DNA of 64,000 bases from Laccaria trichodermophora. Taxonomy: Eukaryota; Basidiomycota; Agaricomycetes; Agaricales; Hydnangiaceae. A program made the position numbers and the translations under genes. The stretch covers positions 1,240,001 to 1,304,000 of the forward strand of contig JACTVC010000009.1 in NCBI GenBank assembly GCA_018417955.1, in the 5' to 3' direction. How positions within the stretch are numbered: the stretch's first letter is position 1; every line of letters starts with the position of its first letter. The notes below the pieces were generated by a model. That model had not been told where the DNA came from, searched no databases, and saw only the letters and a list, made by a program, of their open reading frames with translations. Below are positions 11,560-22,102 of the stretch, one piece after another.

Positions 11560-12895
11560 TTCGATTTTCATGATCTTGAGCTCGTTTGGATAGCCCCACA
11601 CTCTGTGAAGATGCTCCCAAAAACCGTTTACAAAACGGTTGAGGTTGCGGGGAGCTAGGTCAGTTTCCATTTGCGCTTTTTTGCCCTTATGCTCACAACT
11701 CCCCAGAACCTCAATCTGCGTCGGTTTTTGTGATCAATGACTCGTTCGGATACCCCTACACTCCGCTAAGACGCTCCCAAAAACCGCTTACAAAACGGTT
11801 AAGGTCTCGTCGAGCGAGGTCAGTTTCTATTATCACTTTTTTGCCCTTATGCTCACAACTCCCCAGGACCTCAATCTGTATCGATTTTTGTGATGAAGGA
11901 CTTGTTCGGATACCCGTACACTCCGCTAAGACGCTCCCCCAAACCGCTTACAAAACGGTTGAGGTCTTGTGGAGCTAGGTCAGTTTCTATTATCGCTTTT
12001 TTGCCCTTGTGCTCACAACTCCCCAGTACCTCAATCTGCGTCGATTTTTGTGATCAAGAACTCGTTCGGATACCCTTACACTCCGCTAAGACGCTCCCAA
12101 AAACCGCTTACAAACTGGTTAAGGTCTCGTGGAGCTAGGTAGTTTCTATTATCGCTTTTTTGCCCTTGTGCTCACAACTCCCCAGAACCTCAATCTGCGC
12201 CGATTTTTGTGATCAAGGACTCGTTCGGATACCCCTACACTCCGCTGAGACGCTCCCAAAAACTGCTTACAAAAACGGTTAAGGTCTTGTGGAGCTAGGT
12301 CAGTTTCCATTTTCGCTCTTTTGCCCTTATGCTCACAACTCCCCAGGACCTCAATCTGCTTCAATTTCTGCGATCGAGGACTCAATCAGATACCCCTACA
12401 CTCCGTGAAGACGCTCCCGAAAGCCGCGTACCAAACGGTTGAGGTCTCATGGAGCTAGGTAAGTTTGTCTTTTCGCTCCTTTTCCCCTTGTGCTGACAAC
12501 TTCCCAGGACCTCAATCTGCTTCGATTTTTGTGATCAAGCACTCGTTCGGTTACCCCCACACTCCGTGAAGACGCTCCCCAAAACCGCTTATAAAACGGT
12601 TGAGGTCTCGTGGAGCTAGGTGAGTGTGTATTTTCGCTTTTTTGCCTATCTGCTCAAAACTCCCCAGGGCCTCAATCTGCTTCATTTTCCATGGTCGAGG
12701 GTTCGTTTGGATACCCCCACACTCCGTGAAGACGCTCCCCAAAACCGCTTACAAAACGGTTGAGGTCTCGTGGAGCTAGGTCAGTGTGTATTTTCGCTTT
12801 TTTGCCCATATGCTCACAACTCCCCAGGGCCTCAATATGCCCCATTTTCTGTGATCGAGGGCTTGTTCGGATACCCACACACTTCCTAAAAATAT
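11560..12895. repeat. Minisatellite, 159-161-bp unit, ~8 copies
   Basis: The block GTTCGGATACCCCTACACTCC recurs (with small changes) at about 11584, 11743, 11903, 12063, 12222, 12382, 12543, 12702 and 12863. Each unit also has ACAAAACGGTTGAGGTCTCG and CACAACTCCCCAGGACCTCA. The complementary strand is homologous to the array at 20090-20935. Short frames on both strands are repeat shadows. The following 12896-13050 holds nothing I can name. Confidence 0.9.
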
Positions 12896-13052
12896 GCCAC
12901 AAAAATTGTCATGTCCTTAATCATTATATCTTCAATATAAAGAACTATTGTTACATAAATGTGAAATAGAGGCAATATATTCATATGTTAGAGTCTGACA
13001 GTCAAATAGGGCAGTACCTCAGCTACTACCTACATTAATGACAACTTGTATA

Positions 13053-13425
13053 GGACTAAAAGCAAGTGATAGGTAAGGAATAGTAAAGAAAACTAGCAAA
13101 GCCGTCAATGCTAAGCAGGCAGCTCATCGTGGGAAGAAATCACTTTTGTAGGAGAAAGTCAAATTTCAGTGTTACTGTGCTGAAAAAAGTCTTGATATCC
13201 TGGGTAATAAATGAGTCTCTTCGTAAACTCAGAGGACTCGTAAAAAGCAAGTGATAACTAAGAAATAGTAGAGTAGACTGGCAAAGTCGTCAATGCTGAG
13301 CAGGCAGCTGATCGTGGGAAGAAATCACTTTCGTGGGAGAAAGTCAAATTTCAGCGTTACCGCGCTGAAAAATGTCTCGAGATCCTGGGGAATAAACAAG
13401 TCTCTTCGTAAACTCAGAGGACTTG
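13053..13425 (-). mobile_element. Two tandem family-2 5' ends (~186-bp direct repeat)
   Basis: Units 13053-13236 and 13239-13425 are direct repeats, each ending (minus strand, 5' end) in TACGAGTCCTCTGAGTTTAC or TACAAGTCC..., followed inward by GAGACTCGTTTATTACCC and a GGATCTC block. Tandem termini without the rest of the element are a known by-product of rolling-circle transposition. Confidence 0.7.
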
Positions 13426-13505
13426 TAATGAAGATAAGGTTTATCTATGGTTGAGGCATGGTTAAAGGAAACTCTATTTGACAATAACGGTTCATAGCTA
13501 TACCG

Positions 13506-14770
13506 TGTACTTTACACTCCCCCACATAGTCCAGTTGGACTCCAGATGGACTCTGACAGACTCCAGCTGGATTTCCAGAGTCCAAATGGAGTCCAACTAT
13601 CATACAACCAAATGTCTATATTTCTGGATCATCCAGGTGGAGTCTATCTGGAGTCTGTATACTCTGTCTGGATTCCACCAGACTTAGACCTTAAGTTGAT
13701 AATTGAGATACTTAGATTTCATGAGACAAAGAAAATTGAAGTATATTAGCAACTACATAAGTTGATTTCACTACATTCTATGTTACAGAGAGGGGGGAAG
13801 GAGTGGGGGGGGAGTGGTGATCAGGAATGGAGGGGGGAGGGAAAGGGAGAAAGGGAAATAGGGAGGGGGTAGAGAGGAATGGAGGGGGAGGCAAAGGAAG
13901 GGAGAAGGGAGAGAGGAATGGAGGGGGGAGGGAAAGGGAGAAGGGAGAGAGGAATGGAGGGGGGAGAGAGGAATGGAGGGGGGAGGGAAAGGAGAGAAAG
14001 AGAAGTGGAGGGCGTTCCAGGGCGGCTGTTCGTCGTCATCGTGTGTCGCCATTGTTGTTGTTGTTGCGTGTCGTGTTGTTGTTGTTGTGTGTTGTCGGCG
14101 TCGCATGTTGTCGTTGTCGTGTTTTGTTGACATGTCATTGTGTTGTGGGTGGTGCTTGTCATCAGCCTCAGTGGTGGTTGTGGGCTGTTGCTGGGGTGTG
14201 GTATTGTTGCGTGGGGTTGCTGTTGTCGTGAGGTCGGTTTGGACGAGGTATGGTGGTTGGGTGTGCCGAACGAGGTTGGAGATGGTGAGAAGGTGGTGGG
14301 AAGGTGGTGGTGGGAAGACAAAAGACAACAACGCGGCAACAAAGCCAACGTGCTCCCGGAACGTGCCAAGAGTGAGGGTATATGATGTGTAAATATTATA
14401 GGGCTGATAAAGCCTTCATGGTGTAGTGGTTTATTGTGGTAGCAATAGCTGCCCAAGCAATTGAGTGTTCAATTCCCGGCTATGGCATTCTTTTTTTCTG
14501 GTCTAATAATAACAATAATAAATAAACAGAAATTGTAAACTCTTGCTGGACTCCATATGGAGTCTGGCTGGTTGACTGTGTTATGAGGTGGAGTCCATGC
14601 AGTCCAGATGGTGGACCTGGAGTCCACCTGGAGTCCAGGTGGATCCTAGACTAACATTTGGCTGGGTTGCCACCAAAGAAAAAATCTGGATGAACAGCAG
14701 TAATCCATCTGGAGTCTGCTGGAGTCCATCTGGAGTCCAACCGGAATATGTGGAGGAGTGTAAAGTCCTC
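13506..14770. mobile_element. TIR element (1.27 kb) with near-perfect 8-bp target duplication
   Basis: The ends are inverted: ACTTTACACTCCCCCACATA at the left and, reverse-complemented, ACTTTACACTCCTCCACATA at the right; similarity continues for over 55 bp through repeated GGACTCCAGATGGACTC blocks. The flanks are GCTATACC (13498-13505) and ACTATACC (14771-14778), an 8-bp duplication with one difference, as made by hAT and some other cut-and-paste elements. The interior holds a purine-rich tract (13790-14010), a (GTT)n/GTCGT tract (14030-14220) and a tRNA-like sequence, but no transposase. Confidence 0.7.
14412..14487 (+). other. Degenerate tRNA-like sequence (tRNA-Gly-like)
   Basis: A 76-nt stretch with a box-A-like TGGTGTAGTGG and a box-B-like GTTCAATTCCCGG, followed by a T7 run. 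A 7-nt loop containing CCC can be drawn, but position 33 is not T, the T-stem is not complementary and only about four of seven acceptor pairs form. Probably a decayed tRNA or a pol-III-derived repeat inside the 13506-14770 element. Confidence 0.3.
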
Positions 14771-15133
14771 ACTATACCAGTCAGAGATGGACGAAACTGA
14801 GGTATACGTATGGGCAGATATATATTGAATTGTTTGTGAAACCAGAAGCAAGGAGAAAAAATGCACAACAAACTGATGACGAACAAATAATGCAGGTAGC
14901 GATAAAGAGAGGTGCTCTCGAAACAAGCGAAGTTTGTTTGCATACAAATGATGGAAACTACAATGTCTTGAGAATCGAAGTGCAAGCAAAATGCAGAGAT
15001 CAATAGCGTAATTTACTGATAAGGAATATACAATTGCACTATAGTATACCAAGGACGGTATTTGACTGTACAGGTATTCCAAGGCAAACTCAAACAGCAA
15101 ATGGATTACACAAGTTAATTTCATGGTCACTTC

Positions 15134-15418
15134 TCAGAACTCATTGGCATAGACAGTGCTTGTCTTAGCCTGAACATATATTTCCCAATCTGTCTGCTCA
15201 GCCAGACATATATAATCATCGTTGACATAGTCAACATGTGCCTGCGGGCTCGGATTGTTTCCAATCTCTATTATGGATGCATGAAAGCTCGGGCTGTTCT
15301 CAGCCACTATCAATCCTCTGCAAATTGCTTTGGATTCTATATTTGTATCAGTGTGATTGGTTGTGTAAGGCAGAGGAATGATGGTAAGTAGCAAGAAAGT
15401 CCATCGATATAGGTTCAT
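15134..15418 (-). CDS. Small secreted protein with IEIGNNPSP motif (94 aa)
   Basis: Start chosen at 15418 because the following residues MNLYRWTFLLLTIIPLPYT form a good signal peptide; an in-frame ATG ten codons upstream would put a charged stretch before it. The mature part has VAENSPSFHA and then IEIGNNPSPQAH, a loose tandem repeat of the same motif, then an acidic, Tyr-rich tail ending ANEF. Single exon, stop TGA at 15134. Its upstream sequence (15465-15490: TTGAACAATCACATGACT) resembles that before the paralogue at 43138 (TTGAACATTCACGTGACT), so a promoter is conserved. It lies 110 bp from a family-2 3' end at 15531. Function unknown; secretion is inferred. Confidence 0.6.
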   Translation of the reverse strand: MNLYRWTFLLLTIIPLPYTTNHTDTNIESKAICRGLIVAENSPSFHASIIEIGNNPSPQAHVDYVNDDYICLAEQTDWEIYVQAKTSTVYANEF

Positions 15419-17260
15419 TTTGAATGGAGTAGGAAGAGAAGACGGCAATCCGCATCAGAAGGTTGAAAGTTGAACAATCACATGACTTGATTCACATTCA
15501 CACGTGATTTTTTAGACTTTGCTGTGTTGACTTGTGTTAAAGGCCATTGCAAGCATGGCAGAAATGAGTCCTCTTTTGCAAAGGCAATAGAAACCAATTT
15601 CTATTTTTTCTTCTTTTTTCTGTTATTCTGGGTACATTTTTATCACACACAAGTAAATCTTCCTATATAAGTCTTCTTCTGGACTCTAAACAAATTACCC
15701 CAGCATCATCACCATCAATAAAAAACATTTCTATGTTTTTCTTGATTTTTGCTTATTTTCTGATTATCTGCAGGTAGATTACCATATTTGGAAGTCTACC
15801 CTAGAGCCTGAAACTGTTACCCATCATCATTACTAACAATAAGCACCATCCTTAAATTTTCACTGATTTTCTTGACATTTTATGACTATTTTTTAATGGA
15901 TTACCATATTTGGATGTCTGCTCTGTACCCTGAACACTTTAGCAAACTTATACTACAAAGTTTACTGATATACAATAAAAGACTGCAGATGTCAGACATA
16001 GACTACAAAGTTAGATTATCTCTACAACAGGAGCACTTTACAGTGTAGGGCTACAACTTCCATTTGTTGACTATTTTTTGTAAGTGGTCATATGACCATT
16101 ATCCCAACATCCCATTACATGGGCCTTAATAGACAAAATTATTCTTTGCTTAGTTTTCTCTAGTTTTTGGTTAAAGTAGATGATATTTTCTTTTTGGTAT
16201 GGACTCTGAAGGTAGTGCCTGACATTCTACACACCATTCAAACTTTTTTTCAATTTTTCCACTATTTTCCCATGTTTTTTTGAATCTATTACTATATTTG
16301 GAACTGGACCCTTGACCCTGACAACATTACCAAACATTATCATAACAATGAGCACCATCCACCATTTTTTTCTGATTTTTTGCCTATTTTCTGGCCATTT
16401 TTTGTTATATTACCATATTTGGAACTAGACTCTGGACCCTGACAATGTTACCCAATGTTATTATTAGCAATAAGCACCATCCCCCATTTTTTTCCTATTC
16501 TTGACTATATTACTCTATTTGGAACTAGAATCTGGACTCTGACAATGTTACTCAATGTTATTACTAGCAATAAGCACCATCCTCCATTTCTTTCTGATTT
16601 TCTAACAGTTTTCTGGCTTTTTTTTGGATATATTACCATATTCAGAAGTGGACCCTGACAACATTACCTAATGTTATCACTGCAATGGGCACCATCCCCC
16701 ATTTTTTTCTGATTTTCTAGCTATTTTCTGGCTATTTTTGGGTTTATACTACTCTATTTGGAACTAGACTCTGGACCCTGACAATGTTACCCAAGGTTAT
16801 GTCTGGCAATAAGCACCATCCCTCATTTCTTTCTGATTTTCTGGCCATTTTCTGGCCATTTCTGGTTATATTACCATATTGGGACTAGCCTCTGAACTCT
16901 GACAACATTACCCAAGGTTATCACCACTATCCTCCATTTTTTTCTGATTTTCTGGCTATTTTTGGCTATTTTACCATATTTGGAAATGTACCCTGGACCC
17001 TGAAAACAACCTCCAACATCATTACCAATGGTAAGCACCATCAAATTTTATGGGAGAAAGACAAGATTTAGTCCAATTTTCTCTGATTTTTGTGTTATTT
17101 TCTGGCAATTGTTAGATAATTTTCCAGTTAAGAAAATGCACCTGGGACCCTTGAAACAGTCCTAATATCAGCCCCAACAGTTAGCACCATTCTTCAATTG
17201 TTTCTCAAATTTTCTGCCATTTATTGCTATTTTTCAGTTGGACAAATGCTGAGTGCCTTA

Positions 17261-17660
17261 CAGTCATCCACCAGCCTGTGTTACACCACCACTGAGTGTT
17301 ACACTTTTGCCCCTTGAATAACTTTTGCAATATTCAACATACTCCCTTGAAACAAATTTTATCTGGAGCTCCTATATATGGTCTCTCCTCACATCAAGTT
17401 TTGTGTCTGCAGGATGAGCATCAAATATGTAGTGATTTGTTCAAAATGGGGTACTTAGCAGAAAACCTCCCACCACTGAATGTTACACCAGTATTTTCAG
17501 AATTACTCAACAGAAACAAACCTGAGAGCTCTGAAATTTGGAGGACACAAAGAATGTACATCACCAAGATTGAATGTACAATTTTTCAGTGAAAATGCAT
17601 CCCCATCATGTTTTAAGTGAACTTTCAATTTTTGATGTAACACTAGCTGGTGGATGACTG
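17261..17660. mobile_element. Tc1/mariner-type MITE (400 bp, TA target)
   Basis: Inverted ends CAGTCATCCACCAGC..GTGTTACA match their reverse complement at 17636-17660 with two mismatches, and TA flanks both ends (17259-17260, 17661-17662), the target duplication of the Tc1/mariner/pogo group. A 98-codon frame inside shows no transposase motif. It interrupts the copy-F minisatellite. Confidence 0.8.
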
Positions 17661-18663
17661 TATTTGGAAATTTACCATGGACCCTGAAAGTGTTTCCAAA
17701 TGTTGTCACCAACAGTGAGCACCATCAGTCATTTTCTTTTGATTTTGTGCTCATTTATTGCTATTTCTTCATTGAAAAAGCTTGCATTAACTTGATTTGT
17801 GCAAATATATGTCTATTTGTGCATATGGATTTTATTACATAATATACCTAACAACAGACTATATTTTTTTCTTGGTGTTTTATTTCATTCAATTTAGATT
17901 TTATGTTGGTGAGCTTCAGACTCTTCTTTATATAAGCATGTTGATTCAGACTTTGACCTTATTACATAATATGTCTCAATGAATTGTATACAATCATGAT
18001 CCCTGAAATTTTACATTTTTTGTGTGTTTTACTTCATCTGAATTGGACTTGATTTGGTAAAGTTACACATTTTTCTTTAGGCAATGCTGGTACTCAAAAG
18101 CAATGACACACAAACATTTTCTGATCATTTGATGGGGGACAGTTTTGTGTGTCATAGTAGATCTCAGATCAGTTACCATTTTCAGTAATAAATAAAGATT
18201 CATGATCTATTTCCTTTCTAAACAATCTTTCCCACAATCTAAAAATGCAGGGGAGGCAAATCTCAGGGGGTACATCATAGATCTCATCTCTCATCTCTTG
18301 TCCTCTTGGCATCACAGATTCTGATGATGCATGAAACTTCCCCCCATCAAACAATCAGGGAATGTTCATGCATCATAGAATCTTGAGCTTTTGTATGAAG
18401 GCTGTGCAACTTCAGTAGTATTCATCATAGATTCCAATGACACATCAAATGATTAGGAAATGTTCATGTGTCATCAATTCTGGCTCTTCACTCCAAATTC
18501 AGGGCACCCTGTCTTTTGCTGTGCTTTCATTGTCTTTTGCTGTGCACTTTGTCATCTTGTGCTCTTCGTCATCTTGGCCAGTCCAAATGATTCATGCAAT
18601 GTATCTACCACATATTGTCTGTTTCCTTTGCATGCTTGTTGTTGTCTTGGCCAGTCCAAATTG

Positions 18664-18840
18664 TGTAAGAGGCCATTGCAAGCATGGCAGAAACGAGTCC
18701 CTCTTTGCAAGGGGAATAGTAACTCACTACTCCTTTCTGCTTTTCTCTGTTTTTCTGGGTATATTTTTATCACCAACAAGTAAGTTTCCCTATTTGAATG
18801 TTGCCCTGGACCCTAAACAAAGTACCCCAGCATAATCACC
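18664..18840 (-). mobile_element. Isolated family-2 3' end
   Basis: Minus-strand GGGACTCGTTTCTGCC, the bulged hairpin and the terminus ...CTTACACAA followed by TT. It stands directly in a TCTTGGCCAGTCCAAA motif (18645-18663), so the motif was the target. Homology to copies E and F inward is lost after about 18840. Confidence 0.65.
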
Positions 18841-18884
18841 ATCAATCTCAAAAATGTGCCAACTGAGAGGGGGTGCCGAGGTCC

Positions 18885-19215
18885 TGGTAGGGCATAGTAC
18901 ATAGAAATCTTTATTTCTGCCAAAATAGATTACTAAGCATTCAACATGTGCAAACAGTTTAACTGTGTGTATGGTGAAACTGTTTGTATTTGTTTTAAGT
19001 GATGTGATATCACATAGGTTCAATGACAATATATGATAGACTACAAAAGTTGGTTTGAGACTATTTATTTGTATTTACCTACATTTATCCTCATTTCAGA
19101 ATAATCTTACAAATAAAGACTGCATACTGCAAAAAAAAACCATGTCATTTGGACCAGAATTGGCAGAGCTATGTAGAAATCTTCATATAAGCCAAAGGTA
19201 ATGACTAATCGATGC
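18885..19215. repeat. Inverted copy of the 10195-10560 dispersed repeat
   Basis: Same blocks in reverse orientation, including GTGATATCACAT, CATACTGCAAAAAAAA and GGCAGAGCTATGTAGAAATC. It also contains a short direct repeat (A-GAAATCTT at 18902 and 19175). No coding content. Confidence 0.6.
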
Positions 19216-19337
19216 TGTGTGCCAACAATTATCTGAACACCAGCACAGGTTCAGACAATCCTTGGCATGAGGACATCTTGTCCACTGGGAGTCACAAACG
19301 GTTTGAGGAACAATTCAGTGAATCGGCCACTGAATTC

Positions 19338-19921
19338 TAGTGTTTGAAAGTCCAGTTCAGTCTGGTTTTTTGATGCCCAGGGGCATTAACCGTAACCATA
19401 ACCAGTCTGCCTTTTCCCCAGAAGTCAAAAGACCAGACCGGACCACAAAAAGACCGCAGACCACGGTCTTTTGCAGTCTATAGACTGGTTTCGATCTGCA
19501 TCGGTTTTAACCGGTTTATGACCGGTCTTTAGGCCAATATTTTAAAATTATGAATTGGTAGATTTATTAACATCTCTAATAGCTTCAAAACGAGCCTAAG
19601 AACGTTAAATTCCGTTAGGAATTGGTGCTTCTATAAAATAAGTCTGGTACATCTGTTATTCCCAAAAGTAATTTAGATTTTAATTCATATCTCTCTCGTT
19701 TTTTTACCAAATCGTACATTCTTGGGTGGGTTTTAAAGGGTATTTAAGGGGTTACAAAAGGCCAGTCCAAACCGGTCAAGACCGGTTCACGTTAACCGGT
19801 TTTTTTGCAGTCTTTACATTTCAAAAATAAAAGACCATAACTGCAGGTCCAGTCTTTTGCGGTCTTGGTCTGGTCTGGTTACAGTCTTTTTCCAGTCACG
19901 AGACTGGACTTCCAAGCACTA
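19338..19921. mobile_element. hAT-type MITE (584 bp, 8-bp target duplication)
   Basis: Perfect 8-bp duplication CTGAATTC at 19330-19337 and 19922-19929. Ends TAGTGTTTGAAAGTCCAG and (reverse complement) TAGTGCTTGGAAGTCCAG match the hAT TIR pattern (YA-GTG). The subterminal regions are packed with short motifs such as AGACCGGTC, AACCGGTT and AGTCTTTT in both orientations, typical of hAT transposase binding regions. No gene inside. Confidence 0.9.
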
Positions 19922-20089
19922 CTGAATTCATCCTAACCAGGTAGTACTTAGTTAGCTTACATGGTCAATGCAAGCACTTCATCATTGCCTTTGTGGTTAA
20001 CAATAATATACATTGTTGTATCATCTCTCTCAGCTCCATCCCCCTGTCCAAGCTACTATCTGCCCTTTCTAATCACCCTAAGGTTGTGG

Positions 20090-20935
20090 GCATCCTTGAT
20101 GATGATGGTCCTGATTGAGCCACATTGAAGTCCTGAGCAGAATTTACAAGAGTGATGAATATACAACAGACATACCTCCACACTAAGTTGACCGCTTGGC
20201 AAATGGTTTGTGGGAGCATTTGGGAGGCATGCAGAAGTATCTAAATGAATCCAGTATGCAGCAAAGTGAGCCACATTGAGGTCCTGAGCAGAAGTCAGCA
20301 TAAGGGCCAAAAACACAAAAATACAACAGGCATACCTCTACAACAGGTGACAGATTTGCAAACGGTTTGTTGGAACATTTTCGAGGGATATAGAGGTTTC
20401 CAGACAAGTCTAGCATGCAGAGAAACGAGCCACATTGAAGTCCTGAGTAGAATTTACCATAAGGCGAAAGATGCGAAAATACAATGGACATACCTTTACA
20501 ACAAGCTGACCAATTCGCAAACAGTTTGTTGGAGCGTTTTCGATGCGTGTAGAGGTATCCAAACGAGTTGAGCATGCAGAGAAACGACCCACATTGAAGT
20601 CCTGAGCAGAATTTGCCATAATGCCAAAAATGCGAAAATACAATGGACATACCTCTACAACGAGCTGACCGATTTGCAAACGGTTTGTTGGAGCGTTTTC
20701 GAGGCGTGTAGAGGTATCTAAACGAGTCCAGCATGCAGCGAAACGGGCCACATTGAGGTCCTGAGCAGAATTTACAATAAGGCCAAAAACACGAAAACAC
20801 AACAGACATACCTCTACAACAAGTTGACTGATTTGCAAACGGTTCGGGGCAGCATTTTCGGGGTGTGTAGAGGTATCCAAAGGAGTCCAGTACACAGCAA
20901 AACGAGCCACATTGAGGTCCTGAGCAGAATTTGAC
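20090..20935. repeat. Minisatellite, ~159-bp unit, 5-6 copies
   Basis: Units share GAGCCACATTGAGGTCCTGA, AGCAGAATTTACCATAAGGC and GGTTTGTTGGAGCGTTTTCG. The array is homologous, in opposite orientation, to 11560-12895. Because the unit is close to a multiple of three, a 267-codon minus frame (20183-20986) stays open as a 53-residue repeat (FCSGPQCG...); I read it as a consequence of the repeat, not a gene. Confidence 0.85.
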
Positions 20936-20975
20936 ATTCACTTGGCATGTGAAGCAAGGGAGAAAGGCAGAAACA

Positions 20976-21330
20976 ATGACGCACATTCATTTCCCGATCA
21001 CATTAATGGGAAATGAATGTGCGTCATCCAAAGGCATGAGAAGGGATGAGAATCTGAGATCGTTGATGGGATCTCGGACTTTCCTCACCTTGGAAAATCT
21101 TTATGGTTCTTTGTGAGATCTTTAGGGCAGACCCTTCACATCAGATTGTGTCTTTTTTCCACTGGCCGTTTCTTCTTTCTCCCCCCACACACAGAGACTT
21201 TAACCTTTATATCATAATGAGTGATGTCAGATCTTGTGTATATCATCAACTAAACATGCAAATTAGACGCTAACTGTCCATCTGCTGGACAAAAGCAAGT
21301 ACATGAGTAGGAACCGCTAAAACCTAGGTT
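20976..21330 (+). repeat. Copy of a 54-nt hairpin plus promoter-like segment
   Basis: Arms 20976-20995 and 21008-21027 are perfect 20-bp inverted repeats (ATGACGCACATTCATTTCCC). The next 300 bp match 29170-29460, the region leading into the gene at 29413, including TGATGGGATCTCGGA, GTGAGATCTTTAGGGCAGAC and GTCAACTAAA-like blocks, but the reading frame is not preserved here. Probably a duplicated 5' part of that gene. Confidence 0.7.
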
Positions 21331-21423
21331 GTGCCAACCTATTGTGGTTCGTTTCCCAAGTCTTCTTGGGGTTGTTCAGATACCAACTTCATGCTCACTT
21401 TTGTCACCACACACAACACACTT

Positions 21424-21460
21424 AAGGATGCCATGTAAAGCACTGGCCCACACCCACAAG
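21424..21460 (+). mobile_element. Family-1 3' end remnant
   Basis: ATGCCATGTAAAGCACTGGC then CCACACCCACAAG and T, the hairpin and terminus of family 1 with one change; the preceding body is missing. It follows the duplicated promoter segment directly. Confidence 0.6.
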
Positions 21461-21680
21461 TGAAGAATCAGTGATGGGAATGTGGACCATCATCTTCCTT
21501 GTTGATTCAAAATGATACAAGGTTTTGGGTATAGGTGTCGTGTATATAAAGTGCCTTTAACCGGTGATGACCATTTTGAGCAAGAATCCGCGCCATCACC
21601 AGACAGTTCACATAGTCAGTAAAACATTGTAGTGTTGACTACAAAAATGCTAACAGAAGACTACAAACCCTGGACAAAGA

Positions 21681-21812
21681 CTACAAAATCCTTGACCATG
21701 GGAAACCATCAATTTTCGTGGGAGAAAGGCTAAATTCTGTGTTAGAACGCTGAAAAAATCCTTGAGATCCAGGGTAATAAACAAGTCTCTTCGTAAACTC
21801 AGAGGACTCGTA
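21681..21812 (-). mobile_element. Family-2 5' end
   Basis: Minus-strand TTACGAGTCCTCTGAGTTTA, GAAGAGACTTGTTTATTACC, CTGGATCTCAAGG and the GTGTTCTAACAC stem, the same as at 35988-36120 on the plus strand and in the tandem ends at 13053-13425. Confidence 0.8.
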
Positions 21813-22102
21813 ACCATGGCAGATCAAAATGTCTGACTGCGTGATGGAGGTGATGTAGGCCAAGAAGGCGTGTATAATGTATTTTTGCTGTATTGATCGC
21901 AACACTGCATAGAAACCAGAGCTGTACAAACATTCACAGAACCAGGTGTGATACATATAATTTGTTACACACATTACAACTAACTGCAGAAACGTAGTAG
22001 CTTCAACAATGACATGTACGTCCTCTCTCTTAGTAATAATACTGCAGTCCAGTTCTTGGATATATGTTAGAATGTTATGCATAATGTAGACAACAGCTCA
22101 CT

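Larger units (their letters stand above)
15531..21812 (-). mobile_element. Family-2 Helentron-like region (copy F), composite with nested insertions
   Basis: The 3' end at 15531 (hairpin GCCATTGC-AA-GCATGGC type, ...AACACAAG then T) is followed inward by sequence closely matching copy E for about 1.5 kb, including the ~115-bp minisatellite (15890-17040). A 5' end of the same family stands at 21812 in the right orientation. Between them are a TA-flanked MITE, another family-2 3' end (18664), a hAT MITE, a 160-bp minisatellite and other repeats. Whether 15531 or 18664 is the partner of 21812 cannot be decided here; stretches at 17663-18480 show no gene. Confidence 0.5.

Noticed and set aside
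13783..14456. Pro/Ser/His-rich minus frames of 182 and 211 codons
   Set aside because: They read the complement of purine-rich and GTT-repeat tracts inside a TIR element; composition is that of the simple repeats.
14412..14487. Functional tRNA-Gly
   Set aside because: T-stem not complementary, acceptor stem poor and no T before the anticodon.
20183..20986. 267-codon minus frame with FCSGPQCG repeats as a repeat-protein gene
   Set aside because: It follows the 159-bp minisatellite unit exactly, the neighbouring frame is open too, and the homologous array at 11560-12895 does not keep the frame.
15531..21812. A single 6.3-kb autonomous element
   Set aside because: No helicase sequence inside and a second 3' end at 18664; treated as composite.
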